From Rhodobacter sp. (GTDB taxonomy: Bacteria; Pseudomonadota; Alphaproteobacteria; Rhodobacterales; Rhodobacteraceae): a DNA stretch of 14,451 nucleotides. Under the pieces are notes generated by a model. The model saw only the letters and a list, made by a program, of their open reading frames with translations, did not search any database and had not been told where the DNA came from. The translations under genes and the position numbers were made by a program. Location: contig JAIXVS010000043.1 of assembly GCA_027482795.1 (NCBI GenBank), forward strand, positions 1-14,451, given 5' to 3'. Shown here piece after piece: positions 7,531 through 13,841 of this stretch (the stretch's first letter is position 1; each line of letters opens with the position of its first letter).

Positions 7531-7543
7531 CGCCAAATTGGCG
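7531..7543. promoter_or_regulatory. 13-bp palindrome in the aldolase gene promoter region
   Basis: CGCCAAATTGGCG is a perfect inverted repeat (6 bp around one base), 32 bases upstream of the aldolase-family start. TTGGCCAA lies close by at 7517-7524. Such a site could be an operator; no regulator gene is adjacent. The same CCAAATTGG core recurs at 12591-12603. Confidence 0.4.
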
Positions 7544-7643
7544 CGCGCGCAAATGATGCTTTCAATTGGCCCAGCACCGCGCTAATTTGTAGGCGGTTGG
7601 CAAGCACCAAGGCGTCGCTGTTTCGCAAGAAAAGCTAAAGCTG

Positions 7644-7653
7644 CCAAATTTGG
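7644..7653. promoter_or_regulatory. 10-bp palindrome CCAAATTTGG upstream of the DUF2087 gene
   Basis: A perfect palindrome lies in the 229-base divergent gap, 75 bases before the DUF2087 protein start and related in sequence to the palindrome at 7531. A role as an operator for either divergent gene is possible. Nothing else structured stands out in 7544-7727. Confidence 0.3.
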
Positions 7654-7727
7654 ATCGGCATCGCACACCCAAAGGCGCCGCTTCGTTAAGTCAGCGACCG
7701 ATGATGTTCACGGCACCTTAGGGATGC

Positions 7728-8297
7728 ATGATGACGAACTTACCACTTCCTTTGAATACCCCCGATTTGGGGCAGTTCACCCGCGCGCTGTCGCGGCAAT
7801 TGGGCGAAAATGCCCCCTCACATCTGACTTTGATGAACATGCTGGCGCGCGCAGCGGGGTTTCAGAATGTGCAACATATGCGGGCGGCGATGGTGAAGGC
7901 CAAGCCTTTGGCTGTGCCGCCGCCCGTGCCCCAACCCGTGGACGCGCGCAAAGTGGCCCGCGCCTTGCAGCAGTTTGATCCGCTGGGGCGGCTGGCGCAT
8001 TGGCCTGCAAAACGGTCTATGCAGACCCTTGCGCTGTGGGCGATTTGGGCGGCGCTGCCTGCGGGGCAAAAGCTGCAAGAAGGGCAGATCAGCGCGTTGA
8101 TCGATGGCGCGCATTTGTTTGGCGATGCGGCGCTATTGCGGCGCGACATGGTGGGCTGTGGTTTGCTTGCGCGGCAAGACGGCGGGGTGGATTACCCGCG
8201 GGTCGAGCAAATGCCCCCGCCCGAGGCGAAGGCGCTGATCCATGCCGTGGCCACGCGGCGCAAGGCGCGGGGCCTGCCTGTAAGCGGGGCCGCATAG
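7728..8297 (+). CDS. DUF2087 domain-containing protein, possible regulator
   Basis: The 189-residue protein has two visible parts. Residues about 12-55 (TPDLGQFTRALSRQL, then LMNMLARAAGFQNVQHMRA) look like a small helical unit. Residues about 83-158 match the DUF2087 pattern: LGRLAHWPAKRSMQTLALWAIWA, an ISALIDGAHLFGDAALLRRD helix pair, then MVGCGLLARQDGGVDYPRV. That second part resembles a winged-helix domain, as in some transcription regulators, but the biochemical role is not known. A Pro-rich linker (61-71) joins the two. Two adjacent ATGs (7728 and 7731) are possible; AGGG at 7720-7723 fits the second slightly better. It is divergent from the aldolase-family gene and ends at a strong terminator, so it is monocistronic. 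Confidence 0.85.
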   Translation: MMTNLPLPLNTPDLGQFTRALSRQLGENAPSHLTLMNMLARAAGFQNVQHMRAAMVKAKPLAVPPPVPQPVDARKVARALQQFDPLGRLAHWPAKRSMQTLALWAIWAALPAGQKLQEGQISALIDGAHLFGDAALLRRDMVGCGLLARQDGGVDYPRVEQMPPPEAKALIHAVATRRKARGLPVSGAA

Positions 8298-8306
8298 CCC
8301 CAACAA

Positions 8307-8333
8307 AAAAGGCGGGGACATGCCCCGCCTTTT
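8307..8333. terminator. Bidirectional intrinsic terminator
   Basis: AAAAGGCGGGG (8307-8317) pairs perfectly with CCCCGCCTTTT (8323-8333) around a 5-base loop, with A-run and T-run on the two sides. It lies 9 bases past the DUF2087 gene stop and 18 bases past the cold-shock gene stop, so it serves both convergent genes. Confidence 0.9.
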
Positions 8334-8351
8334 GCAAAAATGTTCGCAGCC

Positions 8352-8558
8352 TTACGCCAGCGTCAGATTAACCGCCGATTCGCGCCCGTCGCGGCCTGCT
8401 TCCACGTCAAACGTCACCGCTTGCCCGTCTTTCAGCCCGCGCAAGCCCGCACGTTCCAACGCGGTGATATGCACGAAGATATCCTTGGCCCCGCCTTCTG
8501 GGGCGATAAAGCCGTAGCCTTTGGTTTCGTTAAACCATTTCACGGTGCCCTTAGCCAT
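8352..8558 (-). CDS. csp: CspA-family cold-shock protein
   Basis: Single-domain nucleic-acid-binding protein (OB fold) that melts mRNA structure, in the cold or constitutively depending on the paralogue. At 68 residues it has normal family length. Residues include GTVKWFNETKGYGFIAP with RNP1 (KGYGFIAP, 13-20) and RNP2 DIFVHI (26-31). The C-terminal strand region is QAVTFDVEAGRDGRESAVNL. The ATG at 8558 follows GGTAGGAG at good spacing. It appears to be transcribed from a promoter at about 8676-8703, giving a leader near 110 bases, and ends at the bidirectional terminator shared with the DUF2087 gene. Confidence 0.97.
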   Translation of the reverse strand: MAKGTVKWFNETKGYGFIAPEGGAKDIFVHITALERAGLRGLKDGQAVTFDVEAGRDGRESAVNLTLA

Positions 8559-8675
8559 CGTGATCGTCTCCTACCTTTTTGCCATCCGCGAGATTGCAAT
8601 GGCCTGGCCCCGCACTTTGATCGAAAAGCTGTGGCCGAAAGCGCAGCAGGATCGAGAAGTCACGTCGCATTGCTT

Positions 8676-8703
8676 ATATTATGGGGGCGATTTGTGTTTT
8701 CAA
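8676..8703 (-). promoter_or_regulatory. Candidate promoter for the cold-shock gene
   Basis: On the minus strand, TTGAAA (8703-8698) and TAATAT (8681-8676) are 16 bases apart in an unusually AT-rich island. Transcription would start near 8669, leaving about 110 bases of leader, consistent with the long leaders of cspA-type genes. Confidence 0.5.
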
Positions 8704-8739
8704 GATGTTTTGATGCGGCAATTCGCGCGAAGGTTGCCC

Positions 8740-8799
8740 AAAAGCTATAGCCTGCGCCGCGCCCGCAACAAAAGCTAAAGCTTGCGCCGAGCCCGCAGC
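8740..8799. repeat. 30-bp imperfect tandem duplication across the recR stop codon
   Basis: Unit 1 (8740-8769) and unit 2 (8770-8799) are contiguous and agree at 26 of 30 positions, both opening AAAAGCTA and sharing TGCGCCG and GCCCGCA. Unit 2 holds the last codons and TAG of recR; unit 1 is a diverged copy just downstream of that stop. A local slippage duplication is the simplest explanation. Confidence 0.8.
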
Positions 8800-9371
8800 G
8801 CCGCCCCAATCGTGCCATCGTCTAAGTAGTTCAGTTCCCCCCCGATGGGAACGCCTTGGGCAAGGGTGGTGATGGACACGCCCGTTTGCGCCAAGGCATC
8901 GGCGATGTAATGGGCGGTGGTTTGGCCATCGACCGTGGCGTTTAGGGCCAAGATCACTTCGCGCGCGCCTGTGTCTGCCACACGCGCGGTAAGGCGGGGG
9001 ATGCCCAGTTGGTCTGGCCCCATATCGTCCAGCACCGACAGCGTGCCGCCCAGCACGTGATAGCGCCCGCGAAACGCGCCGCCGCGTTCCATGGCCCACA
9101 GATCGGCCACATCTTCGATCACGCAAATCTCGCCATTGTCGCGGGCAGGATCGCTGCAAATCGGGCAGATGTCAGACTGGCCGATATTGCCGCAAATGGT
9201 GCAATCTTTGGCCGTCAGCGCAACCTGCGCCATGGCGGTGGCAAGGGGGGCCATAAACTGCCCCCGCTTTTTCAGCAGCGCCAAAACCGCGCGGCGGGCC
9301 GAGCGTGGCCCCAGCCCTGGCAGGCGGGACATCAGCTCGATCAGCGTTTCAATGTCGCGCGTCTCGCTCAT
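8775..9371 (-). CDS. recR: Recombination mediator protein RecR
   Basis: Works with RecO (and RecF) to load RecA on gapped DNA in the RecFOR repair pathway. The length of 198 residues is standard. An N-terminal helix-hairpin-helix is seen as LMSRLPGLGPRSARRAVL (13-30). The zinc motif uses C57, C60, C69 and C72 (DCTICG, ICPICS). The Toprim domain starts with EICVIEDVADLWAMERGG and includes YHVLGG and GGELNYLDDGTIGAAL. The start overlaps the ybaB stop by four bases (ATGA), so translation is coupled to ybaB, as in the widespread dnaX-ybaB-recR cluster. The last codons lie in a 30-bp duplication that leaves the reading frame intact. Confidence 0.98.
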   Translation of the reverse strand: MSETRDIETLIELMSRLPGLGPRSARRAVLALLKKRGQFMAPLATAMAQVALTAKDCTICGNIGQSDICPICSDPARDNGEICVIEDVADLWAMERGGAFRGRYHVLGGTLSVLDDMGPDQLGIPRLTARVADTGAREVILALNATVDGQTTAHYIADALAQTGVSITTLAQGVPIGGELNYLDDGTIGAALRARRKL

Positions 9372-9715
9372 AGGTTTGGCAGCATCATATCGGGGGGCAG
9401 GCCCAGTTCCTGCGCGATACGGGCCATTTCGGCCATCATATGCGCGCGGGCGCGGGACTGGGCATCTTGGATGGCGGCCAAAATCAGGTCTTGCGCCTGC
9501 ACCTGCGCAGAAGCGTGCAGAATATTGGGCGAGATGTCGATGCCGATCACATCCCCCTTGCCCGTGCAGCGCACCGAAACAAGGCCCGCGCCCGCATCCC
9601 CTGTGATGATGGTTTGGGAAAGGGCCTGCTGCAATTCTGCGATGCGGGCTTGCATTGCCTGCGCGGCCTTCATCATTTTGGCCATATCGCCAAGCCCGCC
9701 TAAACCCTTAAGCAT
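9368..9715 (-). CDS. ybaB: YbaB/EbfC family nucleoid-associated protein
   Basis: Small dimeric DNA-binding protein of the YbaB/EbfC family that helps organise the nucleoid. Its link to repair is suggested mainly by its conserved place between dnaX and recR. The 115 residues show MLKGLGGLGDMAKMMKAAQA, the helical N-terminus, then a strand region LVSVRCTGKGDVIGIDISP and a C-terminal helix IQDAQSRARAHMMAEMARIA. The ATG at 9715 is preceded by AAAGG overlapping the end of dnaX, nine bases after its stop. The stop overlaps the recR start. The protein is rich in methionine and alanine, as usual for the family. Confidence 0.96.
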   Translation of the reverse strand: MLKGLGGLGDMAKMMKAAQAMQARIAELQQALSQTIITGDAGAGLVSVRCTGKGDVIGIDISPNILHASAQVQAQDLILAAIQDAQSRARAHMMAEMARIAQELGLPPDMMLPNL

Positions 9716-9724
9716 GACGCACCT

Positions 9725-11488
9725 TTAATCATCTTCAAACGGATCCCAATCATCGGCGATCACATCGTCGCCCGCGTCTTGTCCATCAATCGCGGTCAAA
9801 GTGGTGGGCGCATCGGCTTCGGGCTGGCGAATGGCGGTAATTTTGGCGGCGGGAAAGGCGGCCATCACCGCCTGCACAAGCGGGTTATCCAGCGCCTGCA
9901 CCTTTGCGGTGGTGTCTTGCGCCGCGCGCGCCTCGGCAATGGTGGGCGCGCCACCGCCTGCCACAACCGACACACCCCAACGCTGGCCAGTCCAGCCCTG
10001 CAATCGCTGCGACAGGCGCGCGGCAAGGTCGGGTTTTGCCGATGGGGCGGGTTCAAATTCGATACGGCCAGGGGCGTAGCGGACAAGGCGTAGATCATGC
10101 TCGACCTCGGTCAGCAGTAGCATATCGCGTTTTGCGCGAATCAGATCGACCACTTGGTCAAAGGCCAGCAGGCTGATCTGCGCATTCGGGTCTGGCTGGG
10201 CCTGCGCCACAGGCGCGCCGCGCGCGGGGGCAGATGGGGCAAGGCGCAGCATGGGGCTGTGAACGGTTTGCCCGCCTGCGGGCGCGCCGCCTGCGACGGG
10301 GCCAGTACTGGCCGCAGGCGCAGGGCCGTTTTGCAACCGCCGCACCAGCGTTTCAGGGTCTGGCAGATCGGCGACATGGGTCAGGCGGATCACGGCCATT
10401 TCTGCCGCCATCATGGCGTTGGGGGCAAGCGCCACCTCTTCCAATGCCTTTAGCAGCATCTGCCACGCCCGTGACAGCGCGCGCATCGGCACGGCCTGCG
10501 CCATTTTCAACCCGCGCTCGCGCTCATCCTGCGGGGTGGTTGGGTCATCGGCGGCTTCGGGCGAGATTTTGACGACCGACAGCCAATGGCTGATTTCGGC
10601 CAAATCGCGCAGCACGGCCATCGGGTCGGCCCCATCGGAATATTGCGCGGCCAGTTCCGCCAGCGCCCCCGCCGCATCGCCGCGCAGGATCAAATCGAAC
10701 AAATCCAACACGCGGCCACGGTCGGCCAGCCCCAACATCGCGCGCACCATATCGGCACTGGTTTCGCCCGCGCCGTTGGATATGGCCTGATCCAAAAGGC
10801 TGGTTGCATCGCGCGCAGACCCTTCCGCCGCGCGGGCGATCAGCGCCAGCGCGCCATCGGTAATTTGCGCGCCCTCGGCATTTGCGATTTTGCGCAGTAG
10901 GGCCATCTGCACTTCGGGTTCGATCCGCTTCAGATCAAACCGTTGGCAGCGCGACAGCACTGTGACGGGCACTTTGCGAATTTCGGTGGTCGCAAAAATG
11001 AATTTCACATGCGCGGGCGGCTCTTCCAGCGTTTTCAAAAGCGCGTTGAAGGCGGCGTTCGACAGCATATGCACTTCGTCGATGATATAGATTTTATAGC
11101 GGGCCGATGCCGCGCGATAGTGGACAGAATCAATGACTTCGCGCATATCGCCCACGCCTGTGCGCGATGCTGCGTCCATTTCCATCACATCCACATGCCG
11201 CCCTTCGGCGATGGCGATGCAGGGTTCGCACACCCCGCAAGGTTCGGTCGTGGGGCCGCCTTTGCCGTCCACGCCCACGCAATTCAGCCCTTTGGCAATA
11301 ATCCGCGCGGTCGTGGTTTTACCTGTGCCGCGAATACCTGTCATCATAAAGGCATGGGCGATACGATCCGCCGCAAACGCGTTTTTCAGCGTGCGCACCA
11401 TTGCCTCTTGCCCGACCAAATCGGCAAAAGTGGCGGGGCGGTATTTGCGCGCCAGCACCTGATAGGTTTTTTCGCCTGTTTCGGACAT
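9725..11488 (-). CDS. dnaX: DNA polymerase III subunit gamma/tau
   Basis: Clamp-loader motor and organiser of the replicative polymerase holoenzyme. The 587-residue protein has the expected AAA+ core: KYRPATFADLVGQ (15-27), Walker A GIRGTGKTT (51-59), a zinc module with C70, C84, C87 and C90, Walker B region IIDEVHMLS (135-143) and sensor LSRCQRFD (178-185). Domain III follows, then a Pro/Ala-rich linker (about 390-435) and a tau-type C-terminal domain ending in acidic DDWDPFEDD. The start is ATG at 11488; an in-frame TTG four codons earlier is less likely. It lies 62 bases after rsgA and 9 before ybaB on the same strand. I see no A-rich slippery heptamer in the central part, so a frameshifted gamma form is not indicated. 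Confidence 0.97.
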   Translation of the reverse strand: MSETGEKTYQVLARKYRPATFADLVGQEAMVRTLKNAFAADRIAHAFMMTGIRGTGKTTTARIIAKGLNCVGVDGKGGPTTEPCGVCEPCIAIAEGRHVDVMEMDAASRTGVGDMREVIDSVHYRAASARYKIYIIDEVHMLSNAAFNALLKTLEEPPAHVKFIFATTEIRKVPVTVLSRCQRFDLKRIEPEVQMALLRKIANAEGAQITDGALALIARAAEGSARDATSLLDQAISNGAGETSADMVRAMLGLADRGRVLDLFDLILRGDAAGALAELAAQYSDGADPMAVLRDLAEISHWLSVVKISPEAADDPTTPQDERERGLKMAQAVPMRALSRAWQMLLKALEEVALAPNAMMAAEMAVIRLTHVADLPDPETLVRRLQNGPAPAASTGPVAGGAPAGGQTVHSPMLRLAPSAPARGAPVAQAQPDPNAQISLLAFDQVVDLIRAKRDMLLLTEVEHDLRLVRYAPGRIEFEPAPSAKPDLAARLSQRLQGWTGQRWGVSVVAGGGAPTIAEARAAQDTTAKVQALDNPLVQAVMAAFPAAKITAIRQPEADAPTTLTAIDGQDAGDDVIADDWDPFEDD

Positions 11489-11550
11489 GGGGGCCTGCAA
11501 GATTCGGTTGTGCCAGACTAGGGCGGATGGGGGGCAAGCGCAACCGAAGG

Positions 11551-12570
11551 CTAATCGCGCAGCCCGTGCTTTGCCGCCGATTTCTTGGTATGCCGCCCCG
11601 CTGCGCGGGTTTGGCTTTGGGTTAGGGCGGCGGCGTTATCTGCGCCCTCGGCCACCAATTTGCGCCAGCGTTCAAGGCGGGCGGGGTCAACCTCGCCGCG
11701 CGCAATGGCGGCTTGCACGGCGCATTTGGGTTCGGTTTTATGGGTGCAATCGCGGAAATGGCAGCCTTCCCCCAGTTCCAAAATATCGGCAAACAGCATG
11801 TCGATGCCTGCGTCCACATCGGCAAGCTGCACCTCGCGCACGCCAGGTGTGTCAATCAGCCAGCCGCCGTTTGGCAGGGCAAACAGATGCCGCGCGGTGG
11901 TGGTGTGGCGGCCGCGCTCGTCCTTTTCGCGCACGCCGCCTGTGGCAAGGGTGTCTGCGCCCAGAAGGCCATTGGCGAGGGTGGATTTACCAACGCCAGA
12001 CGATCCCATCAGCACCGCTGTTTTTCCCGCTGTGATAAAGGGCAGCAAGGCGGCGGCCCCCGTTTTGGCGTTTAGTGCCAGCACGGGCGCGCCGCCCGCC
12101 ACGGCGGTTGCTTGCTGGTTAAAGGGTTCAGGATCAACCACATCTGCCTTGGTCAGCACGATCACGGGGGTAATTCCACTGGCATGGGCCAGAACCAAAT
12201 ACCGCTCAACCCGTGCGGCGTTAAATTCCAGCCCGCAGGCGGTGACGATCAACATGGTATCGACATTGGCTGCGATCAGTTGCAGCCCCACCCCCGTGCC
12301 CGCCGCGCGGCGCTGCAAGACGGAATGGCGCGGCAGGATATGCGCGATACGGCCCCCGCTCGCCAAAACCCAATCGCCCACGGCCACATCCGCCGATGTC
12401 ATATCGGGCGGAAAGATCAGGGTGATGGGGCCGTCTGCGCCCAAAACCTCGGCTCGCGATTTGTGCAGCATGGCGATGCGAAACGGCGCGGCATCGGGCA
12501 AGTCAGCCACCTGCATTGCCGCCTGCAAGTCAGGCGTCCAGCCCAAATGGTTTAGCGCGAAATCATTCAT
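11551..12570 (-). CDS. rsgA: Small ribosomal subunit biogenesis GTPase RsgA
   Basis: Circularly permuted GTPase that checks late 30S subunit maturation. From the ATG at 12570 it has 339 residues. An N-terminal OB-fold region (about 30-90) is followed by G4 TKAD (140-143), then G1 GSSGVGKST (189-197) and G3 DTPG (240-243), the permuted order typical of the family. The C-terminal zinc module has the exact spacing C270-x4-C275-x-H277-x5-C283. The frame is open up to 12987, but that extension lies antisense to mog and has no family similarity, so the methionine opening MNDFALNHLGW is taken. The ribosome site there is weak. It is divergent from mog across 66 bases and upstream of dnaX, possibly in one transcription unit. 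Confidence 0.95.
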   Translation of the reverse strand: MNDFALNHLGWTPDLQAAMQVADLPDAAPFRIAMLHKSRAEVLGADGPITLIFPPDMTSADVAVGDWVLASGGRIAHILPRHSVLQRRAAGTGVGLQLIAANVDTMLIVTACGLEFNAARVERYLVLAHASGITPVIVLTKADVVDPEPFNQQATAVAGGAPVLALNAKTGAAALLPFITAGKTAVLMGSSGVGKSTLANGLLGADTLATGGVREKDERGRHTTTARHLFALPNGGWLIDTPGVREVQLADVDAGIDMLFADILELGEGCHFRDCTHKTEPKCAVQAAIARGEVDPARLERWRKLVAEGADNAAALTQSQTRAAGRHTKKSAAKHGLRD

Positions 12571-12590
12571 CTGCCCATCTTGCGCCGCCC

Positions 12591-12603
12591 GCCCAAATTG
12601 GGC
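12591..12603. promoter_or_regulatory. 13-bp palindrome between rsgA and mog
   Basis: GCCCAAATTGGGC is a perfect inverted repeat around one central base, 20 bases before rsgA and 33 before mog. It shares the core CCAAATTGG and its symmetric design with the site at 7531-7543, so one regulator might bind both; that is inference only. Confidence 0.35.
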
Positions 12604-12636
12604 AAGCCTTAGCGGCACATCAATCACAGGCAAGAC

Positions 12637-13164
12637 ATGGCCCGTATCGCCGTTCTCACAGTATCCGACCGCGCCCATAGTGGGGTGTACGAAGACCGCT
12701 CTGGCCCCGCCGCCGAGGCGTGGCTGCGCGGCGTGATCACGTCGGACATCGAAATCCTGCGCCGCATCACGCCCGATGGGCGCACCGAGGTGGGGGCGGC
12801 GCTGATAGATTTGGCCGACAACTGGGGCGCAGATTTGATCTTGGCGACAGGCGGTACTGGCCCCGCCCCGCGCGACCTTACCCCCGAAGCGCTGGCCGAT
12901 GTGGCCCCCATGCGGATGGCAGGCTTTGGCGAGGCGATGCGGCGCGCGAATTTGGCCGTTGTGCCCACTGCGATATTGTCGCGGCAAGAGGCGGCTGTGC
13001 GCGGTAAAACCCTAATCATCACCCTGCCGGGCAGCCCCAATGCCATTGCAACCAGCCTAGAGGCGATTTTTGCCGCCGTGCCCTACTGTCTTGATCTGAT
13101 AGGCGCCGCGCGGATTGAAACCGACCCCGCAAAGATTGCGGCCCACAGACCGAAAGGCGCATGA
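12637..13164 (+). CDS. mog: Molybdopterin adenylyltransferase
   Basis: Adenylates molybdopterin, the step before molybdate insertion in molybdenum cofactor synthesis; cytoplasmic. The 175 residues align with MogA rather than MoaB: VSDRAHSGVYEDRSGPA (9-25), the MPT-binding loop TGGTGPAPRDLTPEAL (71-86), VVPTAILSRQ, TLPGSPNAI and VPYCLDLI. Asp47 (in TPDG) and Asp80 (in PRD) fit the two aspartates known to be critical in E. coli Mog. It is about 20 residues shorter than E. coli MogA because a loop before the VPYC motif is absent. The ATG at 12637 has a weak ribosome site (CAGG). The stop overlaps the start of pth, so the two are translated together. Confidence 0.94.
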   Translation: MARIAVLTVSDRAHSGVYEDRSGPAAEAWLRGVITSDIEILRRITPDGRTEVGAALIDLADNWGADLILATGGTGPAPRDLTPEALADVAPMRMAGFGEAMRRANLAVVPTAILSRQEAAVRGKTLIITLPGSPNAIATSLEAIFAAVPYCLDLIGAARIETDPAKIAAHRPKGA

Positions 13165-13841
13165 TGAAACTGTTCGTGGGCCTTGGCAATCCGGGCGCAA
13201 AATATGCCGCCAATCGGCACAATATCGGCTTTATGGCGGTTGACCGCATTGCGGCAGATCACGGATTTACCCCTTGGAAAAAGGCGTTTCAAGGGCTGGC
13301 CAGCGATGGGCGGCTAGCGGGCGAAAAGGTGCTGCTGCTGAAACCTGAAACCTTTATGAACCTATCGGGCCAGTCGGTGCAGGCGGCGGCATCTTTTCAC
13401 AAAATCGACGCGGCAGACATCACCGTGTTTCACGACGAATTAGACCTGCCCCCCGCCAAGATTAAGGCCAAGTTTGGCGGCGGCCATGCGGGGCATAACG
13501 GGCTGCGATCTATCCATGCCCATATGGGCGAAGGGTATGGGCGCATCCGCCTTGGCATAGGTCACCCTGGCCACAAAGACCGCGTGGCGGACTATGTTTT
13601 GCACGATTTCGCTAAGGCCGATCAGGTCTGGCTGGATGATGTGATGGCGGGCATATCGGATGGGGCCGCGCATTTGGCAGGCGGTGACAGTGCCAAATTT
13701 CTAAACGCAGTCGCCCTGCGCATGGCCCCACCAAAAGAGAAAAAGCCAGCGCCCGTTACGGAAGAAAAACCAAAGGCAACAGACGCGCCAGTGGACAAAA
13801 GATCGCCCATGGAAAAACTGCTGGATCGTTTTAGGCCCTAA
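13164..13841 (+). CDS. pth: Peptidyl-tRNA hydrolase
   Basis: Frees tRNA from prematurely released peptidyl-tRNA; an essential cytoplasmic enzyme. Of 225 residues, 1-185 are the conserved domain: GLGNPGAKYAANRHNIGF with N9 and the catalytic H19, KPETFMNLSG (N66), HDELDLP with D91, and GGGHAGHNGLRSIH with N112. A 38-residue Lys/Pro/Glu-rich, likely disordered tail (about 188-225), ending in MEKLLDRFRP, exceeds the roughly 194 residues of E. coli Pth. Two ATGs in a row exist; the second (13164) is preferred because AAAGG is six bases upstream and the protein then opens MKLFVGLGNP. The first (13161) adds one Met. It overlaps the mog stop and abuts the convergent dehydrogenase stop with no gap. 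Confidence 0.96.
   Translation: MKLFVGLGNPGAKYAANRHNIGFMAVDRIAADHGFTPWKKAFQGLASDGRLAGEKVLLLKPETFMNLSGQSVQAAASFHKIDAADITVFHDELDLPPAKIKAKFGGGHAGHNGLRSIHAHMGEGYGRIRLGIGHPGHKDRVADYVLHDFAKADQVWLDDVMAGISDGAAHLAGGDSAKFLNAVALRMAPPKEKKPAPVTEEKPKATDAPVDKRSPMEKLLDRFRP

Noticed and set aside
7631..7643. AAAAGCTAAAGCT shared with 8770-8782
   Set aside because: A single 13-base match in 14.5 kb is about what chance predicts, and the two contexts are unrelated.
11585..12736. 383-codon open frame antisense to rsgA
   Set aside because: Ser/Ala/Pro/Arg-rich product with no motif. It is fully explained as the shadow of rsgA.
12571..12987. Upstream extension of the rsgA frame over mog
   Set aside because: It would place 139 unrelated residues before the OB domain and lies antisense to the mog coding region.
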